Shown here piece after piece: positions 1 through 6,752 of a stretch of 12,855 nucleotides of DNA. The stretch is from UMGS882 sp045598975 (lineage in GTDB: Bacteria; Bacillota; Clostridia; Oscillospirales; CAG-382). Positions within the stretch are counted from its first letter, which is position 1, and every line of letters starts with the position of its first letter. Where the stretch lies: contig JAZRVE010000072.1 in the NCBI GenBank assembly GCA_045598975.1, forward strand, positions 1 to 12,855, in the 5' to 3' direction. The notes beneath the pieces are model-generated. The model saw only the letters and a program-made list of their open reading frames with translations, was not told where the DNA came from and ran no database searches. The position numbers and the translations under genes were made by a program.

Positions 1-79
1 AAATACTGGATAAAATGGGTACAAATACGCCTGATTTACACTCTGTTTTCAACTTTTTTCGATTCTTTACAATTATTGC

Positions 80-172
80 CCCTAAATGCAGAAAAGCAAG
101 TCTTCTTTTTGCTTGGAAAACTTGCTTTGTCTACAGGCTGAACCGAGCCCTACGGCTCGGTTTTATTTTTTT
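80..172 (+). ncRNA. possible small RNA or 3' end of an upstream transcript
   Basis: A weak promoter-like pair (TTTTCA at 46-51, TACAAT at 68-73, 16-base spacer) would start a transcript near base 80, ending at the strong terminator at 141-172. Inside it, AAAGCAAG (93-100) can pair with CTTGCTTT (121-128). The result would be a roughly 93-base RNA with two hairpins. I do not recognise an RNA family. Alternatively this is the 3' end of a plus-strand gene to the left: the frame starting at base 1 stays open until a TGA at 139-141, but the 46 encoded residues look like A+T-rich noise. Confidence 0.2.
141..172 (+). terminator. intrinsic terminator, plus strand
   Basis: AACCGAGCC (141-149) and GGCTCGGTT (154-162) form a perfect 9-bp stem around a CTAC loop, followed by a T-rich run to base 172. 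The T-run lies only on the right side, so it acts best on plus-strand transcripts. It would also separate left-hand transcription from the converging transglutaminase gene. Confidence 0.85.
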
Positions 173-235
173 GTACTAACGGCGGGGCTACTTCCGGAAA
201 TTCTCGATTTGCGGAAAAGGATGGTCAGTGAAATA

Positions 236-361
236 CGTCCCTATCCGGTTCTGCGTCCCTATCCGGCGCGCGGGAAGTTACTGCAAACAAAAAGGCTTGC
301 GGCACGCGCTCATGGTTTTGCGACGCGCCCGCCGCCGTTCTGGCGGGCGTGTCCCCTATCC
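236..361. repeat. short direct repeat, CGTCCCTATCCGG
   Basis: CGTCCCTATCCGG occurs perfectly at 236-248 and 254-266, with 5 bases between the copies. A relaxed third copy, GTCCCCTATCC, lies at 351-361. All three are in the same orientation. They could be remnants of a small repeat array or binding sites; nothing further can be read from this window. Confidence 0.55.
322..353. other. G+C-rich stem-loop downstream of the transglutaminase gene
   Basis: GACGCGCCCGCC (322-333) pairs with GGCGGGCGTGTC (342-353): 11 of 12 Watson-Crick pairs, and the twelfth can be a G-U wobble, around an 8-base loop. It lies just past the minus-strand gene's stop, where a terminator is expected. No T-run follows on either strand, so it is not a canonical intrinsic terminator. 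It could stabilise the 3' end or act with a termination factor. Confidence 0.5.
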
Positions 362-369
362 GCGGGATA

Positions 370-1962
370 CTACACATAATTATACCGCTCGCTCACGCTC
401 GCGGTATACACGCTTTGCGTCAGCGGGCAGAGTAAGCTGTCAAGCGCGATAAGCGATACCGCCGCGCCGTCGGCAAACCCTTCGACCGGGAGAAGCCCCG
501 CCATGCCGGGCACCGTGAGCACCGACACCTTGACAAGCCGCCCGTCACTGTCCGCGGCATACAGCACCGCCGTCGCTTCCCGACCGCTGTCATTGGCGCA
601 GGCAAGATACGTTTTGCCGTCCTTTTCAAACGCCGCAAGTACGTGAAATTCTTTCTTCGCCATACTGCCGACGTCGAGCAGGACCGGGTTTTCCGTCACC
701 GCCGCGTTGAGATCCATCCCCGGCGCGACGCCGGTGTGAAGCATGCCGTCCCGCTCATACAGACCGGCAAGGAACCCGTCTCCCGTATAGGTGTAGCACT
801 TTCCGACCGTTTCGCCGTCCGGCGATACCGCGTACACGGCGTACGGCGTGTTGATATACAAAAATCCGTCATAATACCCGAGTCCCGCATACGTGCCGTA
901 CCACACGTAGCCGCTGTCCTGCATCGGCCAGTACTCCCGTATGGTATACAGTGCCTCGGTCGTTCCGGCATAGGCATTATAGTGATACAGCGAGCCCTGC
1001 AAAGCGGCGGTATCCACGTAGTACCACTGCCCCGCCCGCACGACGATGGGTGAACGCACCTCGTTCCAGAAGGCGCTGTCGTACTCTTCCCCCGTTCCGT
1101 CGAGCGGCACGTAACCGAAGTGCCGTGCAAGCGCTCCGTTGCTCTTTAAGAAAAACTCGTGCGATACCGAGCCCACCTTATCCGGCGTCGGATCGTCCTG
1201 CGTCACGTCCACGTGATACCATTTGCCGTCAAGCCCGACGGCGTTCCAGACGTGATTCATCTCGTCGCTCGCCACAAAGCCGCACGGAATGCCGAGCCGT
1301 GTCATGAGCGCGTAATAAGCGTTGCTGTATCCCTGACAGACCGCCATGTGGTCGAGCAGCACGCTCTTCGCCGTGTCGTTCCTCTCCACGGCGCCCATCG
1401 TGTCGTACTGCGTTTCGAGCGTCAGCCTGTCGTGCAGGATCAGCGCCTTTTCCAGATCGCTCATGCTGTCGTCCACCGTCAGAAGAAGCCGGTTGATCGC
1501 CTCGTCGATCGCTTTCTGCGTCTGCGCGATGACCGCCTCATCGGTCTCATCGTAGCTCGGCTTGATGGCGATCAGCCGATGCGTCCCGATCTCGGAGGAA
1601 TAGCGCATGGCGTAGGGATCGACGTAATAAAGCCCCGGGTCCTTGAAGGTCACAAGTTCGAGCACTTCCTGCACGTAATCGACGTCCGCCCTGCTGTCGG
1701 TCAGCGAAAAATCCTCCACCGAAATGGCCGCGTCCCGATTGATAAGTCCTTTTCGGATACGGCTTTCCAGATCGTCCGACGAAAGGGTGCCGATCTCCGT
1801 CGAAATGCCGACGTTCGTCGAAATGCCGACGTTCGTCGGCAGATAGTTTCTCGTCAGTCCGGCGGAAATGCTCACGCCTTCGGTACACGTCTGTGCCGCG
1901 GCGGCAAAGCTCACCGTCAGAAGGACAAAAACGGATGCAAGCAGGGGCCTTATGGGTTTCAT
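370..1962 (-). CDS. secreted transglutaminase-like domain protein
   Basis: This encodes a 530-residue exported protein. Residues 1-23 form a signal peptide: KPIR, then a hydrophobic run ending in AAAA. A transglutaminase-like (papain-fold) core is centred on residues 165-275, with Cys209 in AVCQGYSNAYY, His237 in MNHVWN and Asp252 in WYHVDVTQDD. That is the Cys-His-Asp triad in the right order and spacing. The remaining 250 residues are rich in Tyr and Gly, with repeated YY/DG motifs, and may form a beta-propeller-like domain; I cannot name it. Bacterial members of this fold act as proteases or amide-bond enzymes on peptides or cell wall; the substrate here is unknown. The start is the ATG at 1962, 8 bases after GAGGAG; a GTG at 1971 overlaps that site and was rejected. 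The gene sits 17 bases after the pseudouridine synthase, so the two are probably cotranscribed. Two tandem NVGIST units follow the signal peptide. Confidence 0.88.
   Translation of the reverse strand: MKPIRPLLASVFVLLTVSFAAAAQTCTEGVSISAGLTRNYLPTNVGISTNVGISTEIGTLSSDDLESRIRKGLINRDAAISVEDFSLTDSRADVDYVQEVLELVTFKDPGLYYVDPYAMRYSSEIGTHRLIAIKPSYDETDEAVIAQTQKAIDEAINRLLLTVDDSMSDLEKALILHDRLTLETQYDTMGAVERNDTAKSVLLDHMAVCQGYSNAYYALMTRLGIPCGFVASDEMNHVWNAVGLDGKWYHVDVTQDDPTPDKVGSVSHEFFLKSNGALARHFGYVPLDGTGEEYDSAFWNEVRSPIVVRAGQWYYVDTAALQGSLYHYNAYAGTTEALYTIREYWPMQDSGYVWYGTYAGLGYYDGFLYINTPYAVYAVSPDGETVGKCYTYTGDGFLAGLYERDGMLHTGVAPGMDLNAAVTENPVLLDVGSMAKKEFHVLAAFEKDGKTYLACANDSGREATAVLYAADSDGRLVKVSVLTVPGMAGLLPVEGFADGAAVSLIALDSLLCPLTQSVYTASVSERYNYV
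381..408. repeat. dyad at the 3' end of the transglutaminase gene
   Basis: TATACCGC (381-388) and GCGGTATA (401-408) are perfect inverted repeats around 12 bases of alternating GAGCG-type sequence. The hairpin covers codons for the last residues of the protein, just before the TAG stop. It may stabilise the mRNA 3' end or be a repetitive palindromic element that now supplies the C-terminus. Confidence 0.55.
1799..1834. repeat. 18-bp in-frame tandem duplication
   Basis: Two perfect tandem copies of an 18-base unit lie at 1799-1816 and 1817-1834, followed by the first 4 bases of a third. On the coding (minus) strand they encode NVGIST twice (residues 44-49 and 50-55), near the start of the mature transglutaminase-like protein. 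The length is a multiple of three, so copy number could change without breaking the frame. Confidence 0.85.
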
Positions 1963-1979
1963 ACCACTCACTCCTCTTT

Positions 1980-2996
1980 TTATTTCAGTTCCTCCAACCG
2001 ATACCGGCTGAAAAATTCTTTTCCGTCAAGGTAGGCAAGCGCTCCCGCGTCGGTCGTGAAACGGAATCGCAGATAGTAGGAACACAGCATCTGATACTGT
2101 TTTCCGGTCCTGCTCCTATGGTTGATGCCATACTTGCCGTCGCCGACGATGGGATGCCCGATAGACGAAAGATGCGCCCGGATCTGATGTGTCCGCCCCG
2201 TGACGAGCTCCACGTCGAGCAAGGACTTGTCCCCCATCTCCCCGACCACCTCGTACCGCGTGACGACCGTCTTGATGTCATCGTCGTACCGCACGTGTTT
2301 CGACCGTTTGAGTTCCTCCCGCGTATGCGCGATATAGACGCGGTTTTCGGCACGGTCTTTATAAAGATAATCGTGCAGCGTCGCGCTTCTTTTTTCGGGA
2401 ACGCCCCACACCACGCACCGGTAATGCTTTTCCAGTTCCCGATCCTTTATCTTCTGATTGAGCACGGCGAGAGAAGCCGCGTTTTTGGCGGCGATGACCA
2501 GCCCGCAGGTGTTGCGGTCGAGCCGGTTGCACAGCGCCGGGGCAAACGAATTCTGCGTCTGCGGCTGATACGCACCCGTTTTGTACAGATAGCCGCACAG
2601 CCTGTCGACGAGGCACACCTCTCCCGTCCCCTTGCGCTCCTCGTCCGGCATATCGCCGTGCACGAGCTCGCCCTGCGGCTTGTCGATGAGGATGACGTTT
2701 TCGTCCTCGTAGACGATCTCCCGCTCGGAAAGCGTCAGCGCCGGATCGTCCCATTTTTGAGCTTTTTCCGCTTTTCGGGCGTCCTTTCCCTCGAAAAACT
2801 CGTCCTTTATGTACAGCGTCAGCACGTCTCCCGCCTGCAAGCGGTCGGACGGCTCGGCTCTTTTGCCGTTGAGCTTGATCTTTTTGGTGCGTAAGCTTTT
2901 ATAGACAAACGAAAGCGGCATGGTCGGAAAGACCTTGACAAGAAAGCGGTCGATCCGCTTATCCGCGTCGTTTTGTCCCACGGTGAGGGTATGCAC
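1980..2996 (-). CDS. RluA-family RNA pseudouridine synthase
   Basis: The 338-residue protein is predicted to convert specific uridines in structured RNA, probably 23S rRNA, to pseudouridine. Residues 1-65 look like an S4 RNA-binding domain (DKRIDRFLVKVFP, then SLRTKKIKLNGKR). The catalytic domain follows from about residue 92. Its motif II reads NRLDRNTCGLVI, with catalytic Asp160; the usual family form is HRLDxxTSG, so the His and Ser are replaced by Asn and Cys. GRTHQIRAHL (267-276) is the conserved C-terminal motif. Length and domain order fit the RluC/RluD/YlyB subgroup, but I cannot assign the exact target uridine. The start is a GTG at 2996, 6 bases after GGGAGG. The gene follows a spacer of terminator-like hairpins and is followed after 17 bases by the transglutaminase gene, so it probably heads a two-gene unit. 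No clear promoter is visible just upstream. Confidence 0.93.
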   Translation of the reverse strand: MHTLTVGQNDADKRIDRFLVKVFPTMPLSFVYKSLRTKKIKLNGKRAEPSDRLQAGDVLTLYIKDEFFEGKDARKAEKAQKWDDPALTLSEREIVYEDENVILIDKPQGELVHGDMPDEERKGTGEVCLVDRLCGYLYKTGAYQPQTQNSFAPALCNRLDRNTCGLVIAAKNAASLAVLNQKIKDRELEKHYRCVVWGVPEKRSATLHDYLYKDRAENRVYIAHTREELKRSKHVRYDDDIKTVVTRYEVVGEMGDKSLLDVELVTGRTHQIRAHLSSIGHPIVGDGKYGINHRSRTGKQYQMLCSYYLRFRFTTDAGALAYLDGKEFFSRYRLEELK

Positions 2997-3041
2997 GGTC
3001 TTCCTCCCTTCCTTTCTTCCGTTTTTCTCTCCTGAAAATAA

Positions 3042-3070
3042 GCAAAAGACGGTCTGCGACCGTCTTTTGC
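3042..3070. terminator. bidirectional intrinsic terminator or leader hairpin
   Basis: GCAAAAGACGGTC (3042-3054) and GACCGTCTTTTGC (3058-3070) form a perfect 13-bp stem with a TGC loop. The plus strand continues ATTTTTGTTATTT and the minus strand TTATTTTC, so either direction could terminate. It lies 46 bases upstream of the pseudouridine synthase start. It is either the final barrier to read-through from the DUF1292 gene or an attenuator for the downstream unit. Confidence 0.75.
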
Positions 3071-3115
3071 ATTTTTGTTATTTGCGATTTCACCGGGGAG
3101 CCGTGTGGCGCCATG

Positions 3116-3138
3116 AAAAACCCTGCTCACGCAAGGGT
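3116..3138 (-). terminator. terminator-like hairpin, minus strand
   Basis: Read on the minus strand, ACCCT and GC pair with GC and AGGGT around a GTGA loop, with one bulged T, followed by a run of five T (3116-3120). The stem is short, about 7 bp. Confidence 0.45.
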
Positions 3139-3220
3139 GGTGTCCCGTTCGGAAAAACTTTTGCTACCAGCGTCTGCTGTTTTCCGGTCTTGTTCCGCCG
3201 TGTTTCATGCGGAGAGCAGG

Positions 3221-3249
3221 AAAAAGCGGGAGGTCTGCACGCTTTCCCG
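3221..3249 (-). terminator. weak terminator-like hairpin, minus strand
   Basis: On the minus strand CGGGA (3245-3249) pairs with TCCCG (3227-3231) across a 13-base loop, followed by CTTTTTCC. An alternative stem uses GGAAAGCG with CGCTTTTTCC. The 5-bp stem alone is marginal. Confidence 0.3.
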
Positions 3250-3310
3250 AAACCAAAACGGACTCCGTTTCATTCATGTGGGTTTATGAAAGCGACCATC
3301 ACGCACTTCC

Positions 3311-3339
3311 CAGCGAAAAAGCCTTCGGCTTTTCCGCTG
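3311..3339. terminator. intrinsic terminator after the DUF1292 gene
   Basis: CAGCGAAAAAGCC (3311-3323) pairs with GGCTTTTCCGCTG (3327-3339), 12 of 13 positions. The loop is closed as CTTCGG on the plus strand. On the minus strand the inner stem reads AAAAGCC-GAA-GGCTTTTT, a typical terminator form. It starts 22 bases after the DUF1292 stop. Confidence 0.7.
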
Positions 3340-3360
3340 TCAGTATGCCCGCAAACGGTC

Positions 3361-3669
3361 TTATTGATTCTCGGGTTCCTTTTGTTCCTCGTCGTAGTCG
3401 ATCTCCGACATAAACTCGTCTTCAAAGGCATCCGCCGCTTTGTCAAATTCCTCGTCGTCCTCGATGGTGACAAGGATCTCCTCGTCGTTTTCGTCCTTGA
3501 CGACTTTCAAGATGACGTATTCTTCCTCGTTGCCGTCTACCGGAACAAGTGCCACGTATGAATTTTCGCCCAGTTCAATGCGGCCGATAAATTCAAAATC
3601 GCTTTCGTTGCCGTCTTCGTCCGTAAGGGTGAAGACTTCTTCTTCATATTCAAACGTTTCGTCTGCCAT
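3361..3669 (-). CDS. small acidic DUF1292 protein (YrzB-like)
   Basis: The 102-residue protein is strongly acidic. Residues 1-70 (MADETFEYEEEVFTLTDEDG..., with FEFIGRIELGENSYVALVPV and EYVILKV) match the DUF1292 pattern found across Bacillota. These are small cytoplasmic proteins of unknown function; in Bacillus and relatives they usually lie in the alaS-yrzL-yrrK region. Here the gene stands alone, with its own promoter at 3715-3743 and a terminator just after it, so it looks monocistronic. The tail (residues 71-102) is mostly Asp and Glu and is probably disordered. The start is the ATG at 3669, preceded by AAAGGA with suitable spacing. An upstream start at 3735 would add 22 basic residues encoded across the promoter and was rejected. 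Confidence 0.88.
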   Translation of the reverse strand: MADETFEYEEEVFTLTDEDGNESDFEFIGRIELGENSYVALVPVDGNEEEYVILKVVKDENDEEILVTIEDDEEFDKAADAFEDEFMSEIDYDEEQKEPENQ

Positions 3670-3714
3670 CGTACTGTTCCTTTCCGAGCGTACTCTTACA
3701 GTCACTCCACTTGT

Positions 3715-3743
3715 ATTGTATCGTATTTTTTTCATTCTGTCAA
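3715..3743 (-). promoter_or_regulatory. sigma-A-type promoter of the DUF1292 gene
   Basis: On the minus strand a perfect -35 TTGACA (3738-3743) is separated by 17 bases from a -10 TACAAT (3715-3720). The start of transcription would be near 3708, giving a leader of about 40 bases. The 140-base gap after rarA shows no strong terminator before this promoter. Confidence 0.88.
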
Positions 3744-3809
3744 GGGAATTTGCATAATTTAACGGTTTTTTCGCACGACAAAAGCCTTTCCGTTTCGACT
3801 TTTTCCGGC

Positions 3810-5072
3810 TTATTTCTTCTTTTTCGCCCGCGTCTTTACGTCGTCCCAGTATGCCTTTGCCTTCTGCTCGGTCTTGTTTTCTCCGTAAACGTAGTACACG
3901 CGGTCTTTGATATCCTCCGGCAGATAGGTCTCGGCGACGTAGTGATCGGGATAATCGTGTGGGTAGCGGTACGCACGGTTTTTATCCGCCGCCGGCTGAT
4001 TGGCGTCGCGGATAAAATCGGGAATATGCATCCCGTGTCCGCTTTTCACGTCCTTCGCCGCGGCGGCGTACGCCATATACGAAGAATTGGATTTGGGAAG
4101 CGTCGCTAAAAAGACAACCGCTTCCGCAAGCGGGATGCGTCCCTCGGGAAGCCCGAGCTGGACGGCGTTGTCACAGCACGCCTTGACGACGACGGACGCC
4201 ATGGGATAGGCAAGCCCGATATCCTCCGACGCGATGACGAGCAGGCGGCGGATGGGGGAAAGCAGATCGCCCGCCTCCAACATTTTGGCAAGGTAAAACA
4301 GTCCCGCATCGGGATCCGATCCGCGGATGGATTTCTGGAACGCCGACATCAGGTCGTAATGCTCGTCGCCGTCGCGATCCATTTTCAGCGCGTAGCCCGA
4401 TATGCTCTGTTCGGCAAACGCTTTCGTCATGTTCTCGCCGAGCGCGCTGTAACACAACTCGAACGCGCCGATCGCGCGGCGCACGTCTCCGCACGAGCAG
4501 GCGGCGATATAGGCGAGCGTTTCCGCCACCTGTGCCGGGATCTCCGCATCCGCCTCTTTTCCGGCGGCAAGGCGGTAGGCACGGTGCAGGGCTTTTTCGA
4601 TCTCCGCCGTTTCGACGGGGTGAAATTCGAACACCGAGCAGCGCGACAGCACGGCGGGATACACCGAAAAATACGGGTTGTCGGTCGTCGAGCCGATGAG
4701 CGTGACACGCCCGTCTTCGATAAATTCCAACAGGCTCTGCTGCTGTTTTTTGTTGAAATACTGTATTTCGTCGATGTACAGCAAGATGCCGTCGGCGCCG
4801 AAGACGCCGCCCGTTTCGTCGAGCACCTGTCGTACGTCGGTGAGAGAAGCATTCGTGGCGTTGATCTTACGGAGCGTCATACCGGTCGACTTTGCCAAGA
4901 TATTGGCGACCGTCGTTTTACCGGTGCCGGACGGTCCGAAAAAGATCATGTTGGGCACCTTGCCGCTTTCGAGCACCTTGCGGAGCAGGGCGTTCTCGCC
5001 GAGTAAGTGCGCCTGTCCGACCACGTCGGAAAGGCTTTGCGGACGGATCTTGTCCGCCAGCGGTGTTGCCAT
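3810..5072 (-). CDS. rarA: replication-associated recombination ATPase RarA (MgsA)
   Basis: The 420-residue AAA+ ATPase belongs to the clamp-loader-like RarA/MgsA/WRNIP1 family, which acts at stalled replication forks. Visible motifs are the N-terminal PLADKIRPQSLSDVVGQ, Walker A GPSGTGKT (46-53), Walker B LLYIDEIQ (97-104), sensor 1 GSTTDNPYF (127-135) and an arginine-finger LSRC (Arg144). The C-terminal tetramerisation region carries the diagnostic SPIRRLLVIASEDIGLAYP. The residue after Walker B DEI is Gln; many family members have His or Arg at this place. The length is slightly short of the usual 420-450. The ATG at 5072 follows AAAGGAGG by 7 bases. It lies 60 bases downstream of the DUF4340 gene with no terminator visible between them, so it may be read from the ABC operon. 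The basic AKKKK tail ends the protein. Confidence 0.95.
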   Translation of the reverse strand: MATPLADKIRPQSLSDVVGQAHLLGENALLRKVLESGKVPNMIFFGPSGTGKTTVANILAKSTGMTLRKINATNASLTDVRQVLDETGGVFGADGILLYIDEIQYFNKKQQQSLLEFIEDGRVTLIGSTTDNPYFSVYPAVLSRCSVFEFHPVETAEIEKALHRAYRLAAGKEADAEIPAQVAETLAYIAACSCGDVRRAIGAFELCYSALGENMTKAFAEQSISGYALKMDRDGDEHYDLMSAFQKSIRGSDPDAGLFYLAKMLEAGDLLSPIRRLLVIASEDIGLAYPMASVVVKACCDNAVQLGLPEGRIPLAEAVVFLATLPKSNSSYMAYAAAAKDVKSGHGMHIPDFIRDANQPAADKNRAYRYPHDYPDHYVAETYLPEDIKDRVYYVYGENKTEQKAKAYWDDVKTRAKKKK

Positions 5073-5132
5073 GAAAACGCCTCCTTTGCTGTACTTTGTT
5101 TGCTTTACGGCTCTTCCGCGTTTCCCGTCGCC

Positions 5133-6752
5133 TTAATAATCCGCCTGCAAGATCTCGCCGCGGGCAAGGCGGGAGAATTTGTCGGAAACGTCGGTGACAC
5201 AGGCGCGGTTGACGTAAAATTCGCTGACACCGTTGAAGGTAACGGCGTCGCGCGTCGTGGCAAGCAGGGTGAAGGTATACGAGAAGGTCTCGCCGAATTT
5301 GGTCTTTACGGTGAACGACAGTTCCTCACGCGCCCCTTCCTTCGCCTGCGTATCCGAATAGCCCTCCGCCTTGACGGAAAGCAGTGCCATATACAACTGC
5401 CGGAAGGAGCCGGTATCCACCGCAAGTCCCGAAAGAGTTTCCGTCACGGCAAGGTCTTTGCCGCTTCCCGAAAGCAGATAGTCCGCCGTGCGCTCGGGCG
5501 TGGTGACGGTCACTTCCTCCACGTTTTCGATATTGATCTGGAAGAGATTGGGATTGATGAAATCCATTCTGTCGCACGCGAGAAACGGCACGGCATCGAG
5601 CGGCAGCGTAACGATGGCGTCGGTATACGGCGCGTAGGCATAGTACACCGTCTGCCCGTTCCCGTCGGCAAAGGAAGCGCCCGTGATGAAGGAATACGTC
5701 ACGCCGCCGCAGGTATACGAGACCTCGTTCGTCGGCGCATCCAGCCCGTAGAGCGTAAAGATCGCCGCCCGCTCCTCTTCGGGGTACGACGAAACGTCGG
5801 TCTCCACCACGGAGGAGCCCGTCGGGTTTTCCAGACACAGCAGAGCGTCGTAGTAGGTCGTCAGCGAAACGGCGTATTCGGCGGGATAGGTAAGTCTATG
5901 CATATCGGCGCGTCCGGTGCCGGTACGCTGTTCTTCGGGGATCAGCACGCTGTCGAAAAACAGCTCGCCGTTTTTGCGGACGGAAAAGGCTTCCATATAC
6001 TGACACTCCGACTGCGTAAGACTTTTGGCGAGCAGGGGCGTGAAAAAGTCGTTGCGCCCGTAGAAATAGATATCGGCGTCGGTCGGGATGACGTAGACGT
6101 ACGGACGGTCGGCGTCCTTGGCGTAGTACATATCCTCCGACACGATCTTGCACCCGATGAGGATGCGGTGCACGGTGCCGTCGATTTCGGTGACGGTGAC
6201 GGCAAGCGGCGAGCTCTGTTCGTCAAGACCGAACGGTGCGAGCGCTTCCTCCGTCTCGTAGGTCTCGTCCAGACGGCTCTGCGCGAGCAGGACGCACGAC
6301 TGCACTTTGAGCGATGACACGAGTTCCGCTTTATAGAGCATCTTCTCGGCACCGAGGAAAACGTAGGTGCCGGTATTTTCGTCGCGGCGGAGCGTATAGG
6401 TGCCGTCCGGCGACGTTACGGTGACGCTTTCCAGTTCGTCGAGCGCGATCTCGGGGTAGAGATAGGGCGCCGACACGTAGGAAAGCGGCTTTTCCCCCTT
6501 GAAGATGATCTCGCCCTCTCCCGCCTCGCGTGTGACGGCGGAGCCGTCGGCGGCGGTCACGCGGTATTCCAGCACATCGCCGACCTCGTCGCAAAGCGGC
6601 AGACGCAGTTCATAGCCTCCCGCGAACAGATTGAGGCACAGATACACGATGCCGAGCACCAGCGCCGCCGCGGCGAGGATCAGAATGATCTTTTTCTGCC
6701 TTGTCAGCACGGTCTGTGCGCTGGTCGCCTCCGGTTTATTTACAGTTTTCAT
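5133..6752 (-). CDS. DUF4340 membrane-anchored protein of a Gld-like ABC system
   Basis: The 539-residue protein has a short cytoplasmic N-terminus, one membrane helix (residues 21-43, KKIILILAAAALVLGIVYL...) and a large extracytoplasmic part. That part is built of repeated beta-rich segments with FxLxG/VxxP-type turns, as in the DUF4340 family. DUF4340 genes typically follow GldG-like genes and are thought to be accessory subunits of the same ABC complex; their biochemical role is not known. The start ATG at 6752 overlaps the stop of the GldG-like gene in an ATGA, so translation is probably coupled. Residues such as VEEVTVTTPE and LESVTVTSPDGTYTLRR repeat a similar strand pattern, suggesting duplicated domains. 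There is no signal-peptidase site, so it should stay anchored. Confidence 0.85.
   Translation of the reverse strand: MKTVNKPEATSAQTVLTRQKKIILILAAAALVLGIVYLCLNLFAGGYELRLPLCDEVGDVLEYRVTAADGSAVTREAGEGEIIFKGEKPLSYVSAPYLYPEIALDELESVTVTSPDGTYTLRRDENTGTYVFLGAEKMLYKAELVSSLKVQSCVLLAQSRLDETYETEEALAPFGLDEQSSPLAVTVTEIDGTVHRILIGCKIVSEDMYYAKDADRPYVYVIPTDADIYFYGRNDFFTPLLAKSLTQSECQYMEAFSVRKNGELFFDSVLIPEEQRTGTGRADMHRLTYPAEYAVSLTTYYDALLCLENPTGSSVVETDVSSYPEEERAAIFTLYGLDAPTNEVSYTCGGVTYSFITGASFADGNGQTVYYAYAPYTDAIVTLPLDAVPFLACDRMDFINPNLFQINIENVEEVTVTTPERTADYLLSGSGKDLAVTETLSGLAVDTGSFRQLYMALLSVKAEGYSDTQAKEGAREELSFTVKTKFGETFSYTFTLLATTRDAVTFNGVSEFYVNRACVTDVSDKFSRLARGEILQADY

Larger units (their letters stand above)
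173..369. other. intergenic spacer with short repeats and a G+C-rich hairpin
   Basis: No believable gene is visible here. The spacer lies between the plus-strand terminator and the 3' end of the transglutaminase gene. It holds two perfect copies of CGTCCCTATCCGG, a third partial copy, and one G+C-rich hairpin, which are listed separately. Confidence 0.5.
3071..3310. other. non-coding spacer between the DUF1292 and pseudouridine synthase genes
   Basis: No believable gene or promoter is visible here on either strand. The stretch holds two terminator-like hairpins read on the minus strand and is bounded by two more, at 3042-3070 and 3311-3339. An A-GGGTGG-type motif on the plus strand was considered as a T-box and rejected. 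Confidence 0.5.

Noticed and set aside
1..141. Plus-strand open frame ending at a TGA just before the terminator, as the end of a gene
   Set aside because: Only 46 codons are seen, rich in Phe, Leu and Lys as A+T-rich DNA gives by chance, and another frame is also open. It cannot be decided without the sequence to the left.
3131..3150. T-box-like AGGGTGG followed by TGTCCCG on the plus strand
   Set aside because: It resembles the T-box core but lacks the specifier domain upstream, and no plus-strand gene follows. The same bases are explained by the minus-strand hairpin at 3116-3138.
3774..3809. Terminator after rarA (AAGCC paired with GGCTT)
   Set aside because: The stem is only 5 bp around a 20-base loop with a short T-run; too weak to call.
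5007..6317. Plus-strand open frame of 436 codons opposite the DUF4340 gene
   Set aside because: Same reason: Arg/Gly/Val-rich antisense shadow without a ribosome site or recognisable domain.
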